Shown here piece after piece: positions 27,683 through 37,262 of a stretch of 59,600 nt of DNA. Origin of the DNA: Sphaerotilus sp. (GTDB lineage: Bacteria; Pseudomonadota; Gammaproteobacteria; Burkholderiales; Burkholderiaceae_C); contig NZ_JAAFKF010000009.1 of the NCBI RefSeq assembly GCF_013299175.1, forward strand, positions 1 through 59,600, in the 5' to 3' direction. The notes under the pieces were generated by a model that was given only the letters and a program-made list of their open reading frames with translations, was not told the origin of the DNA and ran no database searches. How positions within the stretch are numbered: the stretch's first letter is position 1; each line of letters starts with the position of its first letter. The position numbers and the translations under genes are program-made.

Positions 27683-30028
27683 ATGGGGTTCATCGACAAG
27701 CTCAAAGGCAAGGGCAAGCACCGGCAGCAGGGCGGGCCGGAGGCGCCGTTGCCGGATGACGAGTCCTACGCCGGCCCGTACACGGTCAGCGACGAGGAGC
27801 ACGACGACCTGCGCGACACGGTGCAGGATGGCTCGCTCGGCACCACGATCTCGGTGGCCGAAGGCTCCATCATCAGCGAGGCGGCGCCGTCGAGCCTGCA
27901 GATGCCTCGCCACGAGCGCCGTCCCGCCTCGGGTGCTGCGCCGCGGCGCGCGCTGCTGGGTGCCCGCGTCCGGCTGCCGTTGATCGGCGGCTGGTCGTCG
28001 GACCGGCAGCAGCGGTTTCTGGGCGTGCTGCTGGCGCTGGGCGGCCTGGGGCTGGTGCTGGCGTCGGTGATGGCGGTGCGTTCGGCGGGCGGCAGTTCGG
28101 CCCAGATCGGCGCGACGGGGCAGGCGCTTATGCAGTCCCAGCGGCTGGCCAAGGCGGTGCTGCAGGCGCTGGCCGCGCAGCCGCAGGCGTTTGCCGAGGT
28201 GCGCGAATCGACGGCGGTGCTGGCCTCCAGCGTGCGCGGCCTGCAGAGCGGCCGGGCCGACAGTGGTCTCCAGGCGGTGTCGCTCACCACGCGCAGCCTG
28301 GTCGAGCCGCTGCTGGCCGTGGTGGACAAGACCGAGAAGAACGCCGGCACCGTGCTGGCCCAGGAGCAACTGCTGACCCAGGTCGGCGCTGCCCTCAAGG
28401 CGATCAACCGCCAGTCGGGCGAGCTGCTCGACGCGGCCGAGGCGGTGGCCGCGGCCAAGGTGCAGCAGGACGCGCTGCCGACCGAGGTGTCCGCGGCGGG
28501 CCGGCTGGTGATGCTGACCCAGCGCATCGGCAAGTCCGCCAACGAGTCGCTCACCGTCGAAGGCGTGTCGCCCGAGGCGCTGTTCCTGCTCGGCAAGGAT
28601 CTGAACACCTTCCGCGACGTGGCCCGCGGGCTGCTCGATGGCAACCCGGACCTGCGCCTGACCGCCAGCAAGGATCCGCAGGTGCGTGCCCGGCTGGAGG
28701 CACTGCTGAAATCGCACGAGGCGCTGCGCACCCACGCCGGCGCCATCCTCGGCAACCTGCAGGGCCTCGTCTCTGCCCGCGAGGCGCAGACGGCCATCCT
28801 CGCCGACACCGAAGTGCTGCGGCAAGGGCTGACGCAGGTCCAGGCCAGCGTGGCGTCGGTGGGCGGCATCGGCTGGCTCAATGTCGGGCTGCTGGGGCTG
28901 TCGCTGCTGCTCGGGCTGCTGGGCGGGCTGGGGCTGCTGCTGGTGTTCACGGCGGACCAGCGCCAGCGGGCGTCGGTGTCGGACGTGCAGCGTCTCGAAG
29001 CCGAACGCCAGGAGCGCGAGGCCAAGCGGGTCAACGACGCCAACCAGGCGGCGATCCTGCGGCTGATGAACGAGCTGCAGACCGTGGCCGAGGGCGACCT
29101 GACGCAGCAGGCCACCGTCACCGAAGACATCACCGGCGCCATCGCCGACTCGGTCAACTACACCGTGGAAGAACTGCGCTCGCTGGTCTCGCAGGTGCAG
29201 GGCACGGTGGCGCGCGTCACCGACACCACCCAGCAGGTCGAGGCCACCTCCACCGAGCTGCTGGCCGCGTCCGACGAGCAGTTGCGCGAGATCCGCGAGA
29301 CCGGCGAGGCGGTGCTGCAGATGGCCGGCCGCATCCAGCGTGTCTCGGGCCAGGCGCAGCAGTCGGCCGACGTGGCGCGGCACTCGCTGTCGGCGGCGAC
29401 CTCCGGGCTGACCGCGGTGCTCGACACCATCGGCGGCATGAACACCATCCGCGAGCAGATCCAGGAAACCTCCAAGCGCATCAAGCGCCTGGGCGAGTCC
29501 TCGCAGGAGATCGGCGAGATCACCGAGCTGATTTCCGACATCACCGAGCAGACCAACGTGCTGGCGCTGAACGCCGCGATCCAGGCGGCGTCGGCGGGCG
29601 AGGCGGGGCGGGGCTTCTCGGTCGTGGCCGAGGAGGTGCAGCGGCTGGCCGAACGCTCGGGCGACGCGACGCGCCAGATCGCCGTGCTGGTGAAAACCAT
29701 CCAGACCGACACGGCGGACGCGGTCGTGGCGATGGAGCGTTCGACGCAAGGCGTGGTCGAGGGGGCCAAGCTCTCGGACAACGCCGGTACGGCGCTGACC
29801 GAGATCGACCGCATCTCGCGCCAGTTGGCCGAGCTGATCGAGGCCATCTCGTCGCAGGCCCGCCAGGAAGCCGAAAACGCCACCGTCGTGGCGCAGAATA
29901 TCCAGCACATCTTCGCCGTCACCGAGCAGACCGGCGAGGGCACCCGCTCCACCGCGCAGCTCGTGCGCCAGTTGTCCCGCACGGCCGAGGAATTGCGGCA
30001 GTCGGTGGCGCGATTCAAGATCAATTGA
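27683..30028 (+). CDS. pilJ: Methyl-accepting chemotaxis protein PilJ
   Basis: Transmembrane receptor of about 781 residues. A soluble N-terminal stretch of about 110 residues precedes the first membrane helix (FLGVLLALGGLGLVLASVMAV). A periplasmic domain with PilJ-type helices follows, then a second helix (LNVGLLGLSLLLGLLGGLGLLLVF), HAMP-like region, and the signalling hairpin with EQTNVLALNAAIQAASAGEAGRGF. The ATG at 27683 (MGFIDKLKGKGK) has a GAGG nearby; a GTG at 27665 is the alternative. It ends four bases before chpA begins. No CheR or CheB homologue is present in this window. Confidence 0.92.
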   Translation: MGFIDKLKGKGKHRQQGGPEAPLPDDESYAGPYTVSDEEHDDLRDTVQDGSLGTTISVAEGSIISEAAPSSLQMPRHERRPASGAAPRRALLGARVRLPLIGGWSSDRQQRFLGVLLALGGLGLVLASVMAVRSAGGSSAQIGATGQALMQSQRLAKAVLQALAAQPQAFAEVRESTAVLASSVRGLQSGRADSGLQAVSLTTRSLVEPLLAVVDKTEKNAGTVLAQEQLLTQVGAALKAINRQSGELLDAAEAVAAAKVQQDALPTEVSAAGRLVMLTQRIGKSANESLTVEGVSPEALFLLGKDLNTFRDVARGLLDGNPDLRLTASKDPQVRARLEALLKSHEALRTHAGAILGNLQGLVSAREAQTAILADTEVLRQGLTQVQASVASVGGIGWLNVGLLGLSLLLGLLGGLGLLLVFTADQRQRASVSDVQRLEAERQEREAKRVNDANQAAILRLMNELQTVAEGDLTQQATVTEDITGAIADSVNYTVEELRSLVSQVQGTVARVTDTTQQVEATSTELLAASDEQLREIRETGEAVLQMAGRIQRVSGQAQQSADVARHSLSAATSGLTAVLDTIGGMNTIREQIQETSKRIKRLGESSQEIGEITELISDITEQTNVLALNAAIQAASAGEAGRGFSVVAEEVQRLAERSGDATRQIAVLVKTIQTDTADAVVAMERSTQGVVEGAKLSDNAGTALTEIDRISRQLAELIEAISSQARQEAENATVVAQNIQHIFAVTEQTGEGTRSTAQLVRQLSRTAEELRQSVARFKIN

Positions 30029-30035
30029 TCAGTTG

Positions 30036-33000
30036 ATGCCGATGGACCTGCACCACACCGCCGCGCACACCGCCGTGACCGATGACCTCAGCGCCCTGGG
30101 CTGGGTGCTGGACGAGTTGCGCAAGACGCTGGAGGCGGCGCACAAGGCGCTGCGCCGCTACCTGCGCGAGGTCGGTGCCGCGGCCGGCTCGGACCTGGAC
30201 GATGTCGAGCCGGCCATCCTGCGCACCGCCCGGCAGCAGATCCACCAGGGTGTGGGCGCGCTGGAGCTGGTCAACCTGCCCGAGGGGGCGCTGCTGCTGC
30301 GCTCGGCGGAACAGTTGGTGCAGCGGTTCGTCGCCAAGCCGCAGCGGCTGGACGCGGCCGGCGTGGAGGCGGTCGAGAAGGCGTCGCTGGCGCTGCTCGA
30401 CTACCTGGGCCAGAAACTGGCGGGCAAGCCGGTGCAGGCGGTGGGGCTGTTCGCGCAGTGGCGGGTGCTGCTGGAGCTGAATGGCGCCGAGCGCATCCAC
30501 CCCGCCGATCTCTGGGCGCACGACTGGCGTCTGCGCGAAGTGCCCGATGTCGCGGGCAGCGTGGCCCACCGGGCGGATGCGGCCATGCTTGCCAGCGTCG
30601 AGCGTGCCCTGCTCGGGCTGATGCGCCAGAACACGCCCGCGGCGTCGGCGGCGCTGGCGCGCGATTGCGCCAGCCTTGCCCTGGCCGCCGACAGCGCCGA
30701 GGAGGCGACGCTGTGGCGGCTGGCTTCGGCGTTTTTCCAGGCGTGGTCGCTCGGGCTGCTGCCGCTGGACATGTTCGTCAAGCGCACTGCGTCCCGCGTC
30801 ATGGCGCAACTGCGCAGCCGGGCCAAGGGCGAGGAAGGATTTTCGGAGCGGCTGGCGCAAGACCTGCTGTTCTACTGCGCCCGCGCCTGGCCACGCCCTG
30901 AGCAGCCGGCGCCCATGCTCGCCGCGGTCCACGCGGCCTACCACCTCGGCCGCTACACCCCGCTCGACTACAACACGCCGGGCTACGGCCGCAGCGACCC
31001 GGCGCAGGTGCAGCAGACCCGCAAGCGCGTGAAATCGGCCAAGGACGCCTGGAGCCTGGTCTCCTCGCCGGAAGCCTTCCGCGATCCGCACCGCAGCGTC
31101 CCCCTGCTGGACGTGTTCACCCTGGTGGGTGAATCGATCAGCCGGCTCTACGAGGACGGCGGCCAGCTCGCCCGCGCACTGGGCGCTGCCGCCACCACCG
31201 TCGTGCGCAGCAACCGGCCGCCAGGGCCGGAGCTTGGCATGGAGGTCGCCACCAGCCTGCTCTACCTGGAGGCGGCGCTCGACGAGTCCGATGTGGACCG
31301 CACCGGCCACGCCGACCACGCCGTGCGGCTGGCCGAACGTATCGACCGCGTGACCGCTGGTCAGCGTTCGCAGCCGCTGGAACCCTGGATGGAGGCGCTC
31401 TACCGCCGTGTCAGCGAGCGCCTCACGCTCGGCAGCGTGGTGCAGGAGCTGCGCGCCACGCTCGGCGAGGTGGAGCAGCAGATCGACCAGTTCTTCCGCA
31501 GCCCGCAGGAGAGCGGGTTGCTGGCGGGGGTGCCGGGCTTGCTGGGTTCGATGCGCGGCGTGCTGTCGGTGCTGGGCATCGAGGGGGCGATCCAGACGCT
31601 GCACCGGATGCGCGAGGACGTGGAGCACCTGCTGCACAGCGAGCACCAGCCGCAGGATCCACGCACCCTCAGCGCCTTCCAGCGGCTGGCGGCCAACCTG
31701 GGGGCGCTGGGCTTCCTGATCGACATGCTGAACGTGCAGCCGGTCGTGGCGAAGTCGCTGTTCCAGTTCGATCCGCTGCTGGGCGTGCTCTCGCCGGTGA
31801 TGGGCCGCTCGGTGGTGACGGCCGACGTGATCAGCCGCGCCGAGGCCATCGCCGACGCGGTGCAGAACGGGCTGGTGTCGCGCGAAGCGGTGGCCGCCGA
31901 GCTGCAGGCGCTGCAGAACGATGCCCAGGTCGCGGCGCTGCCCGCCCTGGCCGCCCGCCTGAACGCTGCCCGCCTGGCGCTCGACCACGACGAGGACCAT
32001 GCCCAGGTGCTGCAGGAAATGCAGGACTTCGTCGCGACCGCCACCGCGCCGCTGGGGCTGGACCCGCTCGGCCCGCCGCTGACCTCGCGTCCGCCGGCGC
32101 CGAATCCGCTGGACATGCCCGTTTTCCAGCCCACCGGCCTGGAAGACGACGACGAGATGCGCGAGGTCTTCCTGGAGGAGTCCCGCGAGGTGGTGCTCGA
32201 AGGCCATGCCACGCTCGATGCCCTGGCCCAGACCCCCGCCAACCTGCCGCTGCTCACCCACCTGCGCCGCGCTTTCCACACGCTCAAGGGCAGTGCGCGC
32301 ATGGTCGGCTTCAACGCCTTCGGCGAAGCGGCCTGGTCGTGCGAGCAGCTCTACAACCACTGGCTGGCCGAGCAGACGCCCGCCAGCCCCGATCTGCGCA
32401 CCTTCACCGGTGATGCCCTGCGCTACTTTGGCGCCTGGACCGAGGCGATCGGTCGCCGCGACGCGAGCGACTTCCTGCCCGAGCCGGTGATGGCCGGCGC
32501 CGAGGTGCTGCGCCAGGCGGGCGAGCTGATGCGGGTGTGCCTGCCGGGGCAGTCGATGCCGCCGGCGCCGCCGCCCGCCGGTTCCGGGTCGGGTGCGGGT
32601 TCACGCTGGGGGGGGCTGTCCGAGGGCGGACAGGTCGATCTGGAGGTGCCGTTCGACGAGCCCGTCCGGCCGTTGATGGAGCCGCTGCAGGCCACGCGGC
32701 CGATGGAGCTTGGCGGGGCCATGTGGCGCGCGCCAGAGCGGCAGGAGGCGCCGATGCTCATCGACCTGCCGCTGGACTTCAGCCCGCCGGCGGTCGATGT
32801 CTCGTTCGACGATTTCGAGCTGCCGGACGGGCTGGTCGAGCGCATCGAGGTCGGTTTGCCCGAACTGGACGACGAGCACCACAGTTGGCGCGCACCGCTG
32901 CAGACCACCACCTCCTCGGCCCACGCGACCCTGAGCGGCCCGTTGCCCGAGGCCAATCTGGTCCGTCCGCCCGAGCCGCTGCCGGACATCGAACGCCTCG

Positions 33001-36000
33001 ATCTGGGCCACCCGGCGGAGCCATCCGGGCCACCGGAACAGCCAGAACCGCCCGTGCTGCCCGAGTTGCCTGTGTTGCCCATGGCCGACGTGATCGACCT
33101 GGACGGTGTGCGCGCCCAGATCGCCGCGGACGTGCTGCGCGCTGCGCAGCCCGACCGGCAAGGCGACGACGACCAGATCAAGGTCATCGGCCCGCTGCGC
33201 CTGCAGATTCCGCTGTTCAACATCTACCTCAACGAGGCGGACGAGGTCTCGCGCCGCCTGGGCACCGAGCTGACGCTGTGGGCGATGGAGCTGCCGCGCC
33301 TGCTGGGCGACGAGGCCGTGACCTTGGCGCACACGCTGGCCGGCAACTCGGCCACCGTCGGCTTCACCGAACTCGCCCACCTGGCCCGCACGCTGGAGCA
33401 CGCGCTGAACCAGGCGCTGGCGCTGCAGGCCACCAGCGCGATCGACCCGGCCGAGGCCGAGCTGTTCGTCATGGTCAGCGACGACATCCGCCGGCTGCTG
33501 CACCAGTTCGCGGCGGGTTTCCTGCAGACCGCGTCGCCGCTGGTCAGCGAGCGGCTGCAGGCGTGGAGCCACGCCGTCCAGCAGCGACTGCTGTCCGACA
33601 GCCAAGCCGGACCCGAGGTGGCTGCACCTGCACCTGCACCTGCCCCTGCCCCTGCCCCTGCATCTGCTCCCATTCCCGTACCCCCGCCGATCGCCACGCC
33701 CGCGATCGACCACGAATTCGACGCTGACATCGACCAGCTCGACCAGGTCGATGCCGACCTGTTCCCGATCTTTGCCGAGGAAGCCCAGGAGCTGTTGCCC
33801 CGGCTGGAGTCCCAGGTCGCCGCGTGGCTGCACCACCCCGCCCACACCGGCGCCTCGACCGCCTGCATGCGGACGCTGCACACCTTCAAGGGCAGCGCCC
33901 GGCTGGCCGGGGCGATGCGCCTGGGCGAGCTGGCGCACCGCTTCGAGTCGGCGGTCGAGTCGCTGCTGGCGGGCGGCGTGGCCGCATCGGGGGCTGGGCT
34001 GGCGGTGCTGGCCCAGCGGGTGGATGCGCTGGTGGCGGCGTTCGAGGCGCTGCGCGAGCGGCAGTCGATGCCCGCGTCCACGATCGTCGCCGCGCCCTGG
34101 GCCCAGACCACGCTCACCCCGCCGCGCCCGCTGTCCGACGAATCCCGCCGGCCCGCTGCGCCCACGCCCGGCGCTGCTGCGCGGGCGGCCACCACGGCCA
34201 CCGTGCTGCTGCCCGCCGATGCGGCAGGGGCGGGTGGCATCGACTGGTCCCGCTTCATCGCCCCTGCGGGCGGCGTGCCGGTCGTGCCGCCCGAGCGCGT
34301 GGTGCTCAATCCGCAGCCGGTGCGGGTGCGGGCGGCGCTGCTGGACCGGCTGGTCAACCTGGCCGGCGAGGTCAGCATCACCCGCTCGCGTCTCGACGCC
34401 GAAATCGGCCACATCCGCAGCTCCCTGGGCGACCTCACCGACAACCTGGAGCGCCTGAGCCGGCAGTTGCACGACGTGACGCTGCAGGCCGACACCCAGC
34501 TTGAATCGCGCCGCGAGGCGGCCCGCGCCGCGGCGCAGGAGTTTGATTCGCTCGAACTCGACCGCTACACCCGGCTGCAGGAGTTGACGCGGATGATGGC
34601 CGAGTCGGTCAACGACGTGGCCACCGTGCGCAGCGCGCTGCAGCGGACCCTCCAGACCGCCGAGGACGAACTCGCCGTGCAGGCCCGCCTGACCCGCGAA
34701 CTGCAGGGCGACCTGCTGCGCACGCGCATGGTCGAGTTCGAGAGCCTGTCCGAGCGCCTGTACCGCGTCGTGCGGCTGGCGGCCAAGGAGGTCGGCAAGC
34801 AGGTGCGCTTCGACATCGTGGGTGGTGGGGTCGAGGTGGACCGTGGCGTGCTGGACCGCATGACCGCCGCCTTCGAGCACCTGCTGCGCAACGGCGTCAC
34901 CCACGGCATCGAGGCACCCGAGCAGCGCGTGGCCGCGGGCAAGGACGCCATCGGCAGCATCACGATGACGCTGGTGCAGGAGGGCAACGAGGTCTGCGTC
35001 GAGCTGCGCGACGACGGTGCCGGGCTGGACCTGGGCCGCATCCACGCCCGCGCGGTGGCGATGGGGCTGGTCCCCGCCGATGCCGTGGTCGCGGACGCGG
35101 CGCTGGCGGACCTGATCTTCGCGCCGGGGCTGTCCACGGCGGCGGTGCTGTCCGAGGTGGCGGGGCGCGGGGTCGGCATGGATGTCGTCAAGTCGGACGT
35201 GCAGTCGCTGGGCGGGCGCATCGAGATCCGCTCCGAGGCCGGCCGGGGCACCTGCTTCAAGCTGGTGCTGCCGCTGACGACCGTGGTGACGCAGGTGGTG
35301 ATCCTGCGGGCGGGCACGCGCTCGATCGCCGTGCCGTCCAACCTGATCGAGCTGGTCCAGCGCGCGCCGGGCGAGCGCGTGGTGCAGGCGTACCACGAAG
35401 GCCAATATGCCTACGCTGGCCAGACGCTGCCGTTCTACTGGCTCGGGGCGCTGCTCGACCACCCGGGCCGCAGCCTGGAGATGAGCGGGCGGACGCTGCC
35501 GGTGGTCATCGTGCGTTCGGCGCAGCAGCGGGTGGCGCTGCATGTGGACGACGTGCTGGGCAACCACGAAGTCGTGGTGAAGAACCTGGGCGCGCAACTG
35601 GCGCGGGTGCCGGGGCTGGCGGGCATGACGCTGCTGGCCTCCGGGGCGGTGGCGCTGATCTACAACCCGGTCGCGCTGGCGGCGGTCTACGGCCTGCGGG
35701 CGCAGCGGCTGATGCAGGTCGCCGCCCTCACCGGCCCGGACGACCATGCACCGGTCGAGCTGGCCCGACCGGCGCCACTGGTGCTGGTGGTGGACGATTC
35801 GCTCACCGTGCGCCGCATCACCAAGCGCCTGCTGGAGCGCGAGGGCTACCGCGTGGCACTCGCCAAGGATGGCCTGGAGGCGCTGGATCTGCTGGCGGGC
35901 GAGCGGCCGGTGGTCGTGCTGTCGGACATCGAGATGCCGCGCATGGACGGCTTCGACCTGCTGCGCAACATCCGCAGCGATGCCCGGCTGGCGGGGCTGC

Positions 36001-36137
36001 CGGTGGCGATGATCACCTCGCGCATCGCCAGCAAGCACCGCGATCTGGCGCTCGAACTCGGTGCCAGCCACTACCTCGGCAAACCCTACAGCGAAGACGA
36101 GCTGCTGCGCCTGATCGCGTCGCACACCCGCCCATGA
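30036..36137 (+). CDS. Hybrid chemotaxis kinase ChpA/PilL
   Basis: A 2033-residue CheA-type histidine kinase. Three Hpt domains have candidate phospho-histidines at H748 (HTLKGSARMVG), H1099 (AHTLAGNSATVG) and H1282 (HTFKGSARLAG). An Ala/Pro linker lies at about 1191-1215. The dimerisation and ATPase domain carry the N-box asparagine N1619 (HLLRNGVTHGIE) and RDDGAGLD, GRGVGMDVV. A CheW-like domain follows, then a receiver with D1964. The first 650 residues are helical and may hold more Hpt-like bundles. ATG 30036 or 30042 could be the start. It drives type IV pilus control with PilG/PilH. Confidence 0.93.
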   Translation: MPMDLHHTAAHTAVTDDLSALGWVLDELRKTLEAAHKALRRYLREVGAAAGSDLDDVEPAILRTARQQIHQGVGALELVNLPEGALLLRSAEQLVQRFVAKPQRLDAAGVEAVEKASLALLDYLGQKLAGKPVQAVGLFAQWRVLLELNGAERIHPADLWAHDWRLREVPDVAGSVAHRADAAMLASVERALLGLMRQNTPAASAALARDCASLALAADSAEEATLWRLASAFFQAWSLGLLPLDMFVKRTASRVMAQLRSRAKGEEGFSERLAQDLLFYCARAWPRPEQPAPMLAAVHAAYHLGRYTPLDYNTPGYGRSDPAQVQQTRKRVKSAKDAWSLVSSPEAFRDPHRSVPLLDVFTLVGESISRLYEDGGQLARALGAAATTVVRSNRPPGPELGMEVATSLLYLEAALDESDVDRTGHADHAVRLAERIDRVTAGQRSQPLEPWMEALYRRVSERLTLGSVVQELRATLGEVEQQIDQFFRSPQESGLLAGVPGLLGSMRGVLSVLGIEGAIQTLHRMREDVEHLLHSEHQPQDPRTLSAFQRLAANLGALGFLIDMLNVQPVVAKSLFQFDPLLGVLSPVMGRSVVTADVISRAEAIADAVQNGLVSREAVAAELQALQNDAQVAALPALAARLNAARLALDHDEDHAQVLQEMQDFVATATAPLGLDPLGPPLTSRPPAPNPLDMPVFQPTGLEDDDEMREVFLEESREVVLEGHATLDALAQTPANLPLLTHLRRAFHTLKGSARMVGFNAFGEAAWSCEQLYNHWLAEQTPASPDLRTFTGDALRYFGAWTEAIGRRDASDFLPEPVMAGAEVLRQAGELMRVCLPGQSMPPAPPPAGSGSGAGSRWGGLSEGGQVDLEVPFDEPVRPLMEPLQATRPMELGGAMWRAPERQEAPMLIDLPLDFSPPAVDVSFDDFELPDGLVERIEVGLPELDDEHHSWRAPLQTTTSSAHATLSGPLPEANLVRPPEPLPDIERLDLGHPAEPSGPPEQPEPPVLPELPVLPMADVIDLDGVRAQIAADVLRAAQPDRQGDDDQIKVIGPLRLQIPLFNIYLNEADEVSRRLGTELTLWAMELPRLLGDEAVTLAHTLAGNSATVGFTELAHLARTLEHALNQALALQATSAIDPAEAELFVMVSDDIRRLLHQFAAGFLQTASPLVSERLQAWSHAVQQRLLSDSQAGPEVAAPAPAPAPAPAPASAPIPVPPPIATPAIDHEFDADIDQLDQVDADLFPIFAEEAQELLPRLESQVAAWLHHPAHTGASTACMRTLHTFKGSARLAGAMRLGELAHRFESAVESLLAGGVAASGAGLAVLAQRVDALVAAFEALRERQSMPASTIVAAPWAQTTLTPPRPLSDESRRPAAPTPGAAARAATTATVLLPADAAGAGGIDWSRFIAPAGGVPVVPPERVVLNPQPVRVRAALLDRLVNLAGEVSITRSRLDAEIGHIRSSLGDLTDNLERLSRQLHDVTLQADTQLESRREAARAAAQEFDSLELDRYTRLQELTRMMAESVNDVATVRSALQRTLQTAEDELAVQARLTRELQGDLLRTRMVEFESLSERLYRVVRLAAKEVGKQVRFDIVGGGVEVDRGVLDRMTAAFEHLLRNGVTHGIEAPEQRVAAGKDAIGSITMTLVQEGNEVCVELRDDGAGLDLGRIHARAVAMGLVPADAVVADAALADLIFAPGLSTAAVLSEVAGRGVGMDVVKSDVQSLGGRIEIRSEAGRGTCFKLVLPLTTVVTQVVILRAGTRSIAVPSNLIELVQRAPGERVVQAYHEGQYAYAGQTLPFYWLGALLDHPGRSLEMSGRTLPVVIVRSAQQRVALHVDDVLGNHEVVVKNLGAQLARVPGLAGMTLLASGAVALIYNPVALAAVYGLRAQRLMQVAALTGPDDHAPVELARPAPLVLVVDDSLTVRRITKRLLEREGYRVALAKDGLEALDLLAGERPVVVLSDIEMPRMDGFDLLRNIRSDARLAGLPVAMITSRIASKHRDLALELGASHYLGKPYSEDELLRLIASHTRP

Positions 36138-37231
36138 GTCAGCGCCCGGCCCCGCCCGACCTGCTCGACACGGTGCTGGCGATGACCCGCAGCCGCGAGC
36201 GGGCCGAGGTCGATGCGCTCCTGCTGGCCGCGCTGGGGGCGCGGACGGATGCCATGCGGGTGCGGCTGTGGCGGGTGAAGGGCGAGGCGGGCAGCGCGCA
36301 GCACTGGATGCTGTGCGGCGAGCAGCACCCTGGCCACGCGGGCGTCACCCTGGCCGAGCGCCTCGACGATGCCGCCCGCACGCTGGTGCCGTGGCACGAC
36401 CGGCCGGATCTGGTGCGCTGCGCGGAGGCGGGTGTGGCGCTCACCACGGCGCTCACCACGGCGCAGACCGCGGCACCGGGCTGGCACACCGGTTGGCCGC
36501 TGTTCACCGACGAAGGCGACGCGCTCGACGGGCTGGTGGAGCTGGACACGGCGGCTCCGCCGGACGTGGCCGCCCACACCGAGGTGCAGCGCCTGCTCCA
36601 GGCCCACCGCAACGTGCTCGGCCTGCTCGACTACAGCGAGCGCGACACGCTGACCCGGCTGCTCAACCGCAAGCGGTTCGATACCGCCTTCATGCACGCC
36701 ACGGTGGCCGAAGCCCGCCGCATCTACGGCGCCCCTGACGACGACAGCCAGACGCCAGACCGCCGCGCCGGGGTGGTCGTGCGCCGACACTGGCTCGGCG
36801 TCATCGACATCGACCACTTCAAGCTCGTCAACGACCGCTTCGGCCACACCGTCGGCGACGAGGTGCTGTCGATCGTGGGGCGCATCATGGAGTCGGTGTT
36901 CCGCTTCGACGACCAGCTCTACCGCTTTGGTGGCGAGGAGTTCGTGGTGCTGCTGACCGCCCGCGGCGAGGCCGGTGCGATGACGGCGTTCGAGCGGTTC
37001 CGCCATGCGATCGCGTCCTGCGACTTCCCGGCGATCCACCACGTCACGGTCAGCATCGGTTTCAGCGACGTGCGCCCTGGCGACACCCCGCAAGCCTGCT
37101 TCGACCGCGCCGACAAGGCGGTCTACCACGGCAAGACGAACGGCCGGAACCAGACCCATTCCCACGAGGTGCTGGTGGCCCAGGGGCTGATCGAGGACAC
37201 CAGCCACTGCGGCGAAATCGAGTTGTTCTGA
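36134..37231 (+). CDS. Diguanylate cyclase with N-terminal GAF-like region
   Basis: A 365-residue protein that makes c-di-GMP from GTP. The GGEEF motif is at 266-270. The product-inhibition site R-F-D-D is intact five residues before it, so the enzyme should be active and feedback-inhibited. The N-terminal 150 residues resemble a sensory (GAF-like) domain without a membrane helix. An insertion of about 20 residues follows the RIYGAPDD region. It overlaps chpA by four bases (ATGA) and is therefore tied to pilus chemosensing. Confidence 0.92.
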   Translation: MSQRPAPPDLLDTVLAMTRSRERAEVDALLLAALGARTDAMRVRLWRVKGEAGSAQHWMLCGEQHPGHAGVTLAERLDDAARTLVPWHDRPDLVRCAEAGVALTTALTTAQTAAPGWHTGWPLFTDEGDALDGLVELDTAAPPDVAAHTEVQRLLQAHRNVLGLLDYSERDTLTRLLNRKRFDTAFMHATVAEARRIYGAPDDDSQTPDRRAGVVVRRHWLGVIDIDHFKLVNDRFGHTVGDEVLSIVGRIMESVFRFDDQLYRFGGEEFVVLLTARGEAGAMTAFERFRHAIASCDFPAIHHVTVSIGFSDVRPGDTPQACFDRADKAVYHGKTNGRNQTHSHEVLVAQGLIEDTSHCGEIELF

Positions 37232-37262
37232 GGACGGGCCGGCGTGCCGCGGTGCGTCGGAT

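Noticed and set aside
32601..36125. A 1174-codon open frame antisense to the ChpA kinase gene
   Set aside because: Its translation is a low-complexity mix of Arg, His, Gln, Leu and Val with no family motif, the usual mirror of a high-GC gene. The plus strand carries clear Hpt, kinase and receiver motifs.
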